The notes below the pieces were generated by a model. The model worked only from the letters and a program-made list of their open reading frames with translations. It was not told where the DNA came from and did no database searches. Of a stretch of DNA of 10,712 nt, positions 1 to 5,701 are shown piece after piece; position 1 is the stretch's first letter, and every line of letters begins with the position of its first letter. This DNA is from Synechococcales cyanobacterium PMM_0002 (GTDB lineage Bacteria > Cyanobacteriota > Cyanobacteriia > Elainellales > Elainellaceae), in assembly GCA_949127925.1 (NCBI GenBank), contig CASBQX010000073.1, forward strand, positions 1-10,712. Direction: 5' to 3'. A program made the position numbers and the translations under genes.

Positions 1-869
1 ACAAAGCCGATTCCGGTGCGCTCTACCCAATATTTGCGGGTGCGCTCTGATATCTCTGATCGGGTAAAGGCTCGGGTATTGGGCAGCGCCGCTTCTAGCC
101 GTTGCTTCAGCGCCTGCAAGTCTTCCCCTGGCTTTGCCCGGATTAAAATGTAGGTAATGGCGTCGCTTGCGGCCACAGGGGGAGGAGTGGCGATCGCATT
201 CGGCGTTTTAGTCCGCTCAAATACGTTGTTGCACAGCAGCTTACCGGACTCTAGGCGACAGTTTGTTCTGGTGGTGTAGCCCGCTGTCAAATAGGCGTTT
301 GCGTTGCGCAAAGAAGCAAATACGTAGGTACTAGAAGCGATCGATTGAGTCCCTTGGGTAAACCCAATCACCTTAGCCGACAGAGAACCAATTGTGCCTG
401 TATCGCCAATCGCCTCGACGTTAATGGATGCCTTATTAGCCTGGTCGGGCATGATGGTGTATGGCTGCTCTAAGGCTTGAAGCGTTTCAGCAGACAGTTG
501 ACCCGGATTAAATAACTCACCCGTCGGGTCAAACCCAAACATCTGCATCGGCGCAATTTCACCATCTGGGCTGCGCCAAGTTGTAGAGCGGGTCAGCATG
601 GCTTCTGCAAGCTCTACTCCTTCGACTTTTTGCGCCTCAGCCACCATCCCCGCCGGGATCGGTAAGGTGAGCTGCAAGTTGACCATTTCTTTGGCACCTA
701 CCCACACATCGGCCTGAGAATGATCGATGAGCGTCACAGTAGAGCGGCTAAACCCATTCAAAATGCCAGTTTGAATCGTGACTAGGCTCACCGCAAACAC
801 AATCCCCGCTTGGGCTACCAAAAAGCGAGGAATATCTTCGAATAGGTTCTTGCGAGCGACAGAAGCCAT
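1..869 (-). CDS. ABC transporter permease, FtsX/DevC type (partial, C-terminus beyond the window)
   Basis: The minus strand is open from an ATG at 869 to the left edge, giving 289 visible residues that begin MASVARKNLFEDIPRF. Residues about 16-38 form one hydrophobic transmembrane helix. A long soluble stretch follows, as in the MacB-like periplasmic core domain of FtsX-family permeases. The three C-terminal helices expected in this family, near 385-400 residues in full, must lie off the window. The protein would be the membrane subunit of an ATP-driven exporter or lipoprotein/glycolipid transporter, and its ATPase is probably encoded further along the same strand. Classic devBCA operons place an HlyD-like devB upstream, but none is present here before jag, so true DevC function is uncertain. 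No good Shine-Dalgarno sequence precedes the ATG. The family call is fairly sure; the substrate is unknown. Confidence 0.8.
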   Translation of the reverse strand, partial: MASVARKNLFEDIPRFLVAQAGIVFAVSLVTIQTGILNGFSRSTVTLIDHSQADVWVGAKEMVNLQLTLPIPAGMVAEAQKVEGVELAEAMLTRSTTWRSPDGEIAPMQMFGFDPTGELFNPGQLSAETLQALEQPYTIMPDQANKASINVEAIGDTGTIGSLSAKVIGFTQGTQSIASSTYVFASLRNANAYLTAGYTTRTNCRLESGKLLCNNVFERTKTPNAIATPPPVAASDAITYILIRAKPGEDLQALKQRLEAALPNTRAFTRSEISERTRKYWVERTGIGF

Positions 870-1076
870 GCAATGTAGGGAAAAAGGAATGTTAAGGGTG
901 GCAGGCTGCCTGATTGCAGGGCTAAACGAACGATGCAGCCAATTACACACCTGCTTTCACTCTAACGGGTGTCTGATTTTAGTTGGGTAAAAATGTGACA
1001 GTGCTGTCTCTGTCTGAAACCAGCAATTCGAGTACTATTAGTACCAAGCAAATCGAGGTTTAACAGGGCAGAAACC
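870..1076. promoter_or_regulatory. Divergent intergenic region between the ABC permease and jag, with two short inverted repeats
   Basis: This 207-bp gap must hold promoters for both divergent genes. Two short dyads are visible. GACAG-TG-CTGTC lies at 997-1008. GTACTA-T-TAGTAC lies at 1032-1044, ending 32 bp before the jag ATG. TACTAT at 1033-1038, inside the second dyad, is a passable -10 element, but I see no matching -35. An operator overlapping the jag promoter is an inference only. Confidence 0.4.
1032..1044. promoter_or_regulatory. 13-bp perfect dyad upstream of jag
   Basis: GTACTA-T-TAGTAC is a perfect inverted repeat with 6-bp arms around one central base, placed 32 bp before the jag ATG. 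Its position suits an operator or promoter-overlapping site. It resembles the NtcA consensus GTA-N8-TAC but has only seven central bases, so it should not be read as an NtcA box. Confidence 0.35.
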
Positions 1077-1562
1077 ATGAGTACCGAGCACATGCTAAGA
1101 GGGCAATTGTGGCTTACTAGTTTACTGCAACTGGCTAGCCTCCCATCCACAGCTGAAGCCGAACCAATTGAGGCGCATGAGGACGGTAGCTGCTGGCTAA
1201 CAATGGGGGCAAGTGCCTTAACGCCAGAACAGATCAGCGCCCTGCTAGGAACCCAAGGAGAGGTACTGGACTCAATTCAATACCTGATCAATACCACCTT
1301 AAATATGGGTCGGGCTGAAGATCAGCAGCAGCCCTACACAATTGAACTCGATAGCTACCGGGCGCGGCGTCAGGTGGAGCTTAAAAACATGGCTGAACAG
1401 GCGGCTCAACAGGTGCGACAGACTGGAGAAGAATTTGAAATGACGGCGCTTTCGGCCGCAGAGCGGCGGCAGGTACACACGTTCCTTAAACCCTACGAGG
1501 ACTTAGAAACCTCTAGCCGAGGTCAAGAACCGGATCGTCGCCTAGTCGTACGGCGCAAATAA
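1077..1562 (+). CDS. jag: Jag/KhpB-type KH-R3H RNA-binding protein
   Basis: The 161-residue protein has the layout of cyanobacterial Jag (KhpB/EloR) proteins. The N-terminus (MLRGQLWLTSLLQLA, residues 6-20) resembles the family start. A KH-like segment carries a G-x-x-G loop at 58-61 followed by an amphipathic helix. A C-terminal R3H domain has the R-x3-H signature at R130-H134 and ends in a basic tail (RRLVVRRK). The family binds RNA and is linked to cell elongation, envelope and membrane-protein homeostasis in Gram-positive bacteria; its role in cyanobacteria is not settled. It usually lies just downstream of yidC, but here it opens the cluster and faces a divergent ABC permease. The genes for the DUF177 protein and Ycf46 follow on the same strand, as is common in cyanobacteria. 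The start could also be Met6 at 1092. Confidence 0.88.
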   Translation: MSTEHMLRGQLWLTSLLQLASLPSTAEAEPIEAHEDGSCWLTMGASALTPEQISALLGTQGEVLDSIQYLINTTLNMGRAEDQQQPYTIELDSYRARRQVELKNMAEQAAQQVRQTGEEFEMTALSAAERRQVHTFLKPYEDLETSSRGQEPDRRLVVRRK

Positions 1563-1682
1563 TCCTCGATATCAATCCTGAGTCTATATTTCAAGACATT
1601 ACCCACTCCCTGACCGTATAAACTGAATAACAAGCCTGACTGTGGGTCAAGGCGGTTTTAAGGTGAGGAGACGACTAACCCA

Positions 1683-2195
1683 ATGGATGCAATTCATATC
1701 CCCCAACTCACACGAGCGCCTGATCAGAGCGAGACAATTCAGATCAAGGGTCATTTGGATGGGTTCGAAACGCTGACTCCTGTGCAAGGGGCCGTGCAGG
1801 TAACGCATCGTGGCAATTATTTGGACGTGATCGGTGAGGCGGAAACGATCATGACGCTAACGTGCGATCGCTGCCTGCAACAGTACAACCACCGTGTGCT
1901 GCTACAAACATCTGAGACCATTTGGCTAGAAGACCCGGTCGAAACCATTGAGCCAGACCTAGCAGAACATGAGCTGACCTACGATGAACTGGTCGAGAGC
2001 CTGCCTCCTCAAGGCTATTTTCGTCCTGACCAGTGGTTATATGAGCATCTGTGTCTAGACATTCCGCTCCGCAAACTCTGCGATGAGCAATGTGGAGGAA
2101 TTGAGCTGAGTGATGCTCTCCCCACTCCGGCAGCCCTGGTGATCGACCATCGCTGGGCTTCCTTAGAGGCCATCAAGAAGCAAATGCTGAATTAG
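1683..2195 (+). CDS. yceD: DUF177/YceD-family four-cysteine protein
   Basis: The 170-residue protein shows the DUF177 (YceD) pattern. A beta-rich N-terminal half leads to a C-x2-C pair at C61 and C64 (TCDRCLQQY). An acidic linker follows, then the motif LDIPLRKLCDEQCGGI with C133 and C137, and a C-terminal helix ending in LEAIKKQMLN. The four cysteines probably bind zinc, an inference from the spacing. E. coli YceD is associated with 23S rRNA accumulation, and plant homologues act in plastid 23S rRNA processing, so a ribosome biogenesis role is likely. In many bacteria it precedes rpmF; in cyanobacteria the jag-DUF177-ycf46 order seen here is typical. The gene lies 120 bp after jag. A purine-rich AAGGTGAGGAG ends 12 bp before the ATG, a strong ribosome binding site at slightly long spacing. 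Confidence 0.85.
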   Translation: MDAIHIPQLTRAPDQSETIQIKGHLDGFETLTPVQGAVQVTHRGNYLDVIGEAETIMTLTCDRCLQQYNHRVLLQTSETIWLEDPVETIEPDLAEHELTYDELVESLPPQGYFRPDQWLYEHLCLDIPLRKLCDEQCGGIELSDALPTPAALVIDHRWASLEAIKKQMLN

Positions 2196-2217
2196 CCCCC
2201 TTCTCCTCGAACTCTTA

Positions 2218-2243
2218 CATGAGTTTCAGCCATGAGTTTCAGC
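2218..2243 (+). repeat. 13-bp tandem duplication containing the ycf46 start codon
   Basis: CATGAGTTTCAGC occurs twice back to back, at 2218-2230 and 2231-2243. Each copy carries an ATG (2219 and 2232). Because the unit is 13 bp, the copies are in different frames. The upstream ATG opens a nine-codon frame (MSFSHEFQH) that stops in TGA at 2246-2248, overlapping the ycf46 start. The downstream ATG reads into Ycf46. Confidence 0.85.
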
Positions 2244-3743
2244 ACTGATTTTGAACTACTGCTGCGCGCCCGCTATCCGCTGATCTACATTCCCACGCGG
2301 GAGGAGGAGCGAGTGGAAGGGGCGATCGCCATCTGTGCCAAGCAGGGCAACCGCAGCGTCTACATTTGGGATTTTGTCGATGGCTATCAGGGCAACCCGA
2401 ATGATGCCGGATTTGGCAAACGCAATCCGGTCCAGGCGCTGGAACTAATTGAAAAATTGCCGGCGTCGGTGTCAGCCATTTTTGTGCTGCGCGATTTTTA
2501 TCGGTTTTTGGACGATGTAGCCGTTTCGCGTAAACTAAAAAACCTGGCGCGGCTGCTGAAGTCTCAACCCAAAAATGTGGTAATTCTGTCGCCCCAGATC
2601 ACCATCCCGGATGATTTAAGTGAAGTGCTGACAGTGATCGATTTTCCGCTCCCCACTGGGGCAGAAATTCGCTTAGAGCTAGAGCGGCTGATGGGGGCGA
2701 CGGGGCATAGCTTAGAAGGCCGGGTATTAGATGATTTGGTGCGCTCGTGTCAGGGGCTGTCAATGGAGCGGATTCGGCGCGTGCTGGCGCGGGCGATCGC
2801 CACCCACGGAGAGCTTCAGCCCGATGATGTGGATCTGATTCTCGAAGAGAAGCGTCAAACCATTCGCCAAACCCAAATTCTAGATTTTTATCCTGCCACC
2901 GAGCGGATCTCCGATATTGGCGGGCTAGACAACCTAAAAGAATGGCTGCTGCGTCGAGGCAGCTCTTTTTCAGAAAAAGCGCGGCAGTATGGGTTGCCCT
3001 ATCCTCGGGGGCTGCTGCTCGTGGGAATTCAGGGCACGGGCAAATCGCTGACGGCCAAGGCGATCGCCCATCACTGGCACCTGCCGCTACTGCGGCTGGA
3101 TGTCGGTCGGCTGTTTGCGGGGCTAGTGGGCGAGTCAGAGTCCCGCACCCGGCAAATGATTCAGCTAGCAGAAGCCTTAGCGCCCTGCATTTTGTGGATT
3201 GATGAAATTGATAAAGCCTTTGCGGGCATGGACGGGCGCGGCGATTCTGGCACCACCAGCCGGGTCTTTGGCACGTTTATCACCTGGCTAGCCGAAAAAA
3301 CCTCGCCTGTGTTTGTCGTGGCCACCGCCAATAACATCGCCGCCTTGCCGCCCGAAATGCTGCGACGCGGACGGTTTGACGAAATCTTCTTTGTCGGGCT
3401 GCCCAGCCAAGACGAGCGTAAAGAAATTTTTTCGGTTCATTTAGGCCGTCTGCGTCCTCACAATCTCAAGAGCTACGATTTAGGGCGACTGGCCTATGAA
3501 ACGCCCGATTTTTCGGGAGCTGAAATTGAGCAAATCTTGGTAGAAGCCATGCATATCGGCTTTAGCCAAAATCGAGACTTCACCTCTGAAGATGTCCTAG
3601 AGGCCGCCAGTCAAATCATCCCTCTAGCCCGCACTGCTCAAGAACAAATCCAAGCATTGCAGCAATTTGCTGCCGACGGCAAGGCGCGGCTGGCGTCGCG
3701 GCAGGGCGGCATCCTTCCACGGACTCAATCCCAGTCTTCTTGA
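2232..3743 (+). CDS. ycf46: AAA+ ATPase of the Ycf46 family
   Basis: At 503 residues it matches the usual Ycf46 length. Residues 1-220 form the family-specific N-terminal region (ARYPLIYIPTREEERVE near the start). The AAA+ module follows: Walker A G-IQGTGKS at 265-272, Walker B ILWIDE at 320-325, sensor-1 asparagines at 367-368, the LRRGRFDE arginine-finger segment at 378-384, and GAEIEQ in the C-terminal lid at 429-434. Ycf46 is encoded in cyanobacteria and some red-lineage plastids. Work in Synechocystis tied it to CO2 utilisation, but its substrate is not known to me. The soluble protein probably forms a ring. The gene starts 36 bp after the DUF177 gene, at the second copy of a duplicated ATG, which is the only one in frame. 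The downstream gene begins 28 bp later, which suggests co-transcription. Confidence 0.93.
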   Translation: MSFSTDFELLLRARYPLIYIPTREEERVEGAIAICAKQGNRSVYIWDFVDGYQGNPNDAGFGKRNPVQALELIEKLPASVSAIFVLRDFYRFLDDVAVSRKLKNLARLLKSQPKNVVILSPQITIPDDLSEVLTVIDFPLPTGAEIRLELERLMGATGHSLEGRVLDDLVRSCQGLSMERIRRVLARAIATHGELQPDDVDLILEEKRQTIRQTQILDFYPATERISDIGGLDNLKEWLLRRGSSFSEKARQYGLPYPRGLLLVGIQGTGKSLTAKAIAHHWHLPLLRLDVGRLFAGLVGESESRTRQMIQLAEALAPCILWIDEIDKAFAGMDGRGDSGTTSRVFGTFITWLAEKTSPVFVVATANNIAALPPEMLRRGRFDEIFFVGLPSQDERKEIFSVHLGRLRPHNLKSYDLGRLAYETPDFSGAEIEQILVEAMHIGFSQNRDFTSEDVLEAASQIIPLARTAQEQIQALQQFAADGKARLASRQGGILPRTQSQSS

Positions 3744-3771
3744 TCGCTGAACACGGTGTAAGATTCATAGG

Positions 3772-4218
3772 ATGAAATTACAAGGACTGGCAAAGTTTGT
3801 AATCGGCTTTTTGATGGCGATCGCCATCCTGTTTTTTGCAGGCGTGAGTACGGCTCGATACCTGATCAATCGACTCAGTGCGCTGCCGCCTCGCCCTGTC
3901 TTTGCCAATGATGCACCCGCTTCAGACACGCTCGCGCCCCCTAATGCTGCCGTTCCCGATACCGGACAGCCGTCACCCGTGCCATTTCCCCCCCCAAGCG
4001 CCGCAGAGGTAGGAGCCTACAGCGCTCGTGTAACCCAGCCCGCTGGGCTAGTGTTGCGGGCAGAACCCAGCCGTGACTCTGAAGCTCTAGGCGGCTTAGA
4101 CAATAACGAAGACGTCGTTGTGCTCCAATCTAGCCCCGATGGAGAATGGCTGCGCGTTCGCGTAAATGACGGCGGCGAAGGTTGGATTAAAGCGGGCAAT
4201 ACGCAACCAATCGAATGA
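3772..4218 (+). CDS. Membrane-anchored SH3b-domain protein
   Basis: The 148-residue protein has one N-terminal membrane helix at about residues 8-28 (KFVIGFLMAIAILFFAGVS), preceded by basic residues and without an obvious cleavage site, so it is probably a signal anchor. A proline- and alanine-rich linker (38-80) leads to a bacterial SH3 domain at about 84-145, with the typical ARVTQPAGLVLRAEPS start and the GEWLRVRV and GEGWIKA strands. SH3b domains of this kind usually bind peptidoglycan or peptides outside the membrane, so the domain is expected in the periplasm. The gene follows ycf46 by 28 bp and probably shares its transcript. A HIP1 octamer lies inside the membrane-helix codons. The particular function is unknown. 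Confidence 0.82.
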   Translation: MKLQGLAKFVIGFLMAIAILFFAGVSTARYLINRLSALPPRPVFANDAPASDTLAPPNAAVPDTGQPSPVPFPPPSAAEVGAYSARVTQPAGLVLRAEPSRDSEALGGLDNNEDVVVLQSSPDGEWLRVRVNDGGEGWIKAGNTQPIE

Positions 4219-4315
4219 GGCAGTGACACGCAGGTCAGTCTGTATAAAAAATTCACAATTCTTGACTACCAAAATTCTTTACCCAAATGGCTTAAAGACT
4301 TGAAGGGCATATGCT

Positions 4316-4367
4316 CTGAGGCTTTGAACGATAAGAACGCTAGCCAAGAAAATTGGTTCAGCCTCAG
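4316..4367. other. Nested inverted repeat after the SH3b gene
   Basis: CTGAGGCT (4316-4323) pairs with AGCCTCAG (4360-4367). Inside it, GAAC (4326-4329) can pair with GTTC (4356-4359) past a two-base bulge, and CCAA (4344-4347) with TTGG (4353-4356) as a small alternative inner loop. A T-rich stretch ending in TTGTTTTCCCCC follows from about 4380. It could be a weak terminator for the operon or a folded leader. The 290 bp between 4219 and 4508 show no other gene. Confidence 0.3.
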
Positions 4368-4458
4368 TCTTGGTTACAAATTGTTTTCCCCCTTCTCTTA
4401 AGGCAAACAGTCGGTGATAGCGTTAGTAGAGACGTTCACACTGCTATCCACTAGCGTT

Positions 4459-4500
4459 GTCTGAGCACTAAGTCTAACCACTAATTTTGTCTAACCACTA
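4459..4500 (+). repeat. Three short direct repeats upstream of the small membrane protein gene
   Basis: GTCTAACCACTA is present twice exactly, at 4472-4483 and 4489-4500, and once as GTCTGAGCACTA at 4459-4470. The last copy runs into TATAAA at 4499-4504. Position and repetition suggest a binding site for a regulator of the following gene, but no known factor is recognised. Confidence 0.4.
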
Positions 4501-4504
4501 TAAA
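4499..4504 (+). promoter_or_regulatory. Possible -10 element (TATAAA) immediately before a start codon
   Basis: TATAAA ends four bases before the ATG at 4509. If it is a -10 element, transcription would start at about the ATG, giving a leaderless mRNA, which fits the lack of any Shine-Dalgarno sequence. No clear -35 is seen at the expected spacing, so an activator or chance is possible. Confidence 0.3.
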
Positions 4505-4508
4505 ACCT

Positions 4509-4679
4509 ATGTTCAATCAAAATTCTAAGAAAGACTGGGTCAGTGCCGCAATCACCGCTTCGTTGGGGGCTGGGGCTGTCACCACCTTTGCCATTAGCCA
4601 AGGCCAACACCCGCTACTTGCACTTGGAATCACAGGTTTTGCAGTGGCCGCTGCCCTCGTGGTTGATCACTACGTCTAG
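4509..4679 (+). CDS. Small two-helix membrane protein, 56 residues, hypothetical
   Basis: The frame runs from ATG 4509 to TAG 4677-4679 and encodes 56 residues starting MFNQNSKKDWVSAAITASLG. Two hydrophobic segments, about 11-30 and 35-52, are separated by a short polar turn (SQGQHP). This suggests a helical hairpin in the membrane with the charged N-terminus probably in the cytoplasm. The N-terminal lysines, tryptophan and glycine/alanine-rich helices look like real protein rather than chance translation, and small cyanobacterial membrane proteins of this look exist, but I cannot name a family. There is no Shine-Dalgarno sequence. The stop codon lies inside the first unit of the 26-bp repeat array, so the native C-terminus may have been altered. 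It converges with trmD. Function unknown. Confidence 0.62.
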   Translation: MFNQNSKKDWVSAAITASLGAGAVTTFAISQGQHPLLALGITGFAVAAALVVDHYV

Positions 4680-4777
4680 ATGTAGAGACGCGATTAATCG
4701 TCTAGATGTAGAGACGCGATTAATCGTCTAGATGTAGAGACGCGATTAATCGTCTAGATGTAGAGACGCGATTAATC
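4673..4777. repeat. 26-bp tandem repeat, four identical units
   Basis: Four identical units lie at 4674-4699, 4700-4725, 4726-4751 and 4752-4777; the preceding C at 4673 also fits the period. Each unit begins GTCTAGATGTAGAGACGCGA and ends TTAATC, and holds the palindromic core CGATTAATCG. Within the array each core is followed by TCTAGA, whereas in the full palindrome at the right end it is followed by CGTCTCTA; the inner units thus look like a palindrome that lost a CG and was amplified in tandem. Palindromes of the GTAGAGACGCGATT type recur, from my recollection, in intergenic DNA of many filamentous cyanobacteria. The identity of the copies points to recent expansion. Confidence 0.92.
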
Positions 4778-4787
4778 GCGTCTCTAC
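4760..4787. terminator. 28-bp perfect palindrome, possible bidirectional terminator
   Basis: GTAGAGACGCGATT is followed directly by its reverse complement, making a 14-bp-arm palindrome at the right end of the tandem array. It lies between two convergent genes and its right arm includes the TAG stop of trmD (4784-4786). The hairpin would be very stable, but a T-run follows on neither strand, so termination is plausible rather than shown. It may simply be a full-length member of the repeat family. Confidence 0.5.
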
Positions 4788-5491
4788 TCTCTGTTTTGCC
4801 ATAGTTTCCACAAATCGGGTCGCCGATTTTGGGTGCGCTGAAATTGTTGCTGGCGACGCCAGCGGGCGATCGCCTCATGATTGCCTGAGCGCAGCACATC
4901 GGGCACGTGCCATCCGCGAAACTCGGCGGGGCGAGTGTATTGGGGGTAGTCTAGTAGGCCATCTTCAAAGCTTTCAAATTTGAGCGAGTCGGCTTTGCCA
5001 ACCGTACCTGGAAGTAATCGAATCACCCCATTCAGCAGCGCCAGAGCCGGAATTTCCCCGCAGGTCAGCACAAAATCTCCTAGAGACACCTCCCGCGTCA
5101 CCACATTTAAGACTCGCTCGTCTACCCCCTCATAGTGGCCGCAAATCACCACCAGCTGATCCCAACTGGTCGCTAATTCCTGAAACAGCGGTTGGGTCAT
5201 GGGTTGGCCTTGTGGAGTCATCAACAGCACCTGACGGCGCGGTAGCGTGGGCAAAGACTCCACTGCCGCAAAAATGGGTTCTGGCTTCATCAACATCCCC
5301 ACACCGCCGCCATAGGGTTCATCGTCAACCCGGTGATGTTTATCGGTGGTGAAGTCGCGCGGATTGGTCAAATGGACGGCGGCAATGTGGTTGGCTAAGG
5401 CTTTACCCAGCAGCCCCGAACTCAGCGGTGAGGTAAAAAAGTCAGGGAATAAAGTCAAGATATCGAAACGCACAGGGCTAGAAGGCTCCAA
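4784..5491 (-). CDS. trmD: tRNA (guanine-37-N1)-methyltransferase TrmD
   Basis: TrmD uses S-adenosylmethionine to methylate N1 of G37 next to the anticodon, preventing +1 frameshifting. The 235-residue protein has all the family blocks: FDILTLFPDFF near the start, DDEPYGGGVGMLMKPEP (56-72), the knot segments LLMTPQGQP (89-97), CGHYEGVDERV (117-127) and EVSLGDFVLTCGEIPAL (134-150), then the flexible FEDGLLDYPQYTRP (175-188) with the conserved catalytic-region aspartates, and GNHEAIARWRR (203-213). In the third block the usual GGE is CGE (Cys144). The start is uncertain: the longest frame begins with TTG at 5491, but GTG at 5473 gives VRFDILTLFPDF, which aligns with the usual TrmD N-terminus. 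No ATG is available upstream before the in-frame stop. The stop codon lies in the adjoining palindromic repeat. Confidence 0.96.
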   Translation of the reverse strand: MEPSSPVRFDILTLFPDFFTSPLSSGLLGKALANHIAAVHLTNPRDFTTDKHHRVDDEPYGGGVGMLMKPEPIFAAVESLPTLPRRQVLLMTPQGQPMTQPLFQELATSWDQLVVICGHYEGVDERVLNVVTREVSLGDFVLTCGEIPALALLNGVIRLLPGTVGKADSLKFESFEDGLLDYPQYTRPAEFRGWHVPDVLRSGNHEAIARWRRQQQFQRTQNRRPDLWKLWQNRE

Positions 5492-5578
5492 AAGTTGGTC
5501 AAAAGCTAGGTTAAGCGGCTGAGAGTGTGCTTAAATAAGTACGCTTAGAATCTACATTTATCCCGCTCAAATTCAATC

Positions 5579-5619
5579 GGGTTTAATTAAACTGCCTGAT
5601 TTATCCTTAGATTAAACCC
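5579..5619. promoter_or_regulatory. Inverted repeat in the trmD-cphB divergent region
   Basis: GGGTTTAAT (5579-5587) and ATTAAACCC (5611-5619) are perfect 9-bp inverted arms separated by 23 bp, midway between the divergent trmD and cphB genes. The spacing of arm centres is 32 bp, three helical turns, which would suit a dimeric or looped regulator. No known consensus is recognised. Confidence 0.35.
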
Positions 5620-5633
5620 TCCGGAGAGACAAG

Positions 5634-5656
5634 ACCCAGCGTTTAACGTGGGTTTT
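5634..5656 (+). other. Hairpin followed by T-run in the cphB leader
   Basis: ACCCA (5634-5638) pairs with TGGGT (5649-5653), with a bulged G and a CG/CG inner extension around a five-base loop, followed by TTTTATA. The form is that of a weak intrinsic terminator reading toward cphB, about 45 bp before its first ATG. It could be an attenuator or chance. Confidence 0.28.
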
Positions 5657-5701
5657 ATAGCGTTTGCGTGACCGAAAACACTGCGGCAACCCATTCTACG
5701 A

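Noticed and set aside
778..990. 70-residue plus-strand frame at the left end
   Set aside because: It lies antisense to the ABC permease start and the promoter gap and has no protein-like features.
1032..1044. NtcA binding site upstream of jag
   Set aside because: The dyad is GTA-N7-TAC, one base short of the GTA-N8-TAC spacing, and no -10 box lies at the expected distance.
4543..4731. 62-residue plus-strand frame overlapping the small membrane protein and repeats
   Set aside because: It runs out of frame through the 56-residue gene and then into the tandem repeat, giving low-complexity repeated residues.
4673..4777. CRISPR array
   Set aside because: The units are directly adjacent and identical, with no unique spacers and no cas genes nearby.
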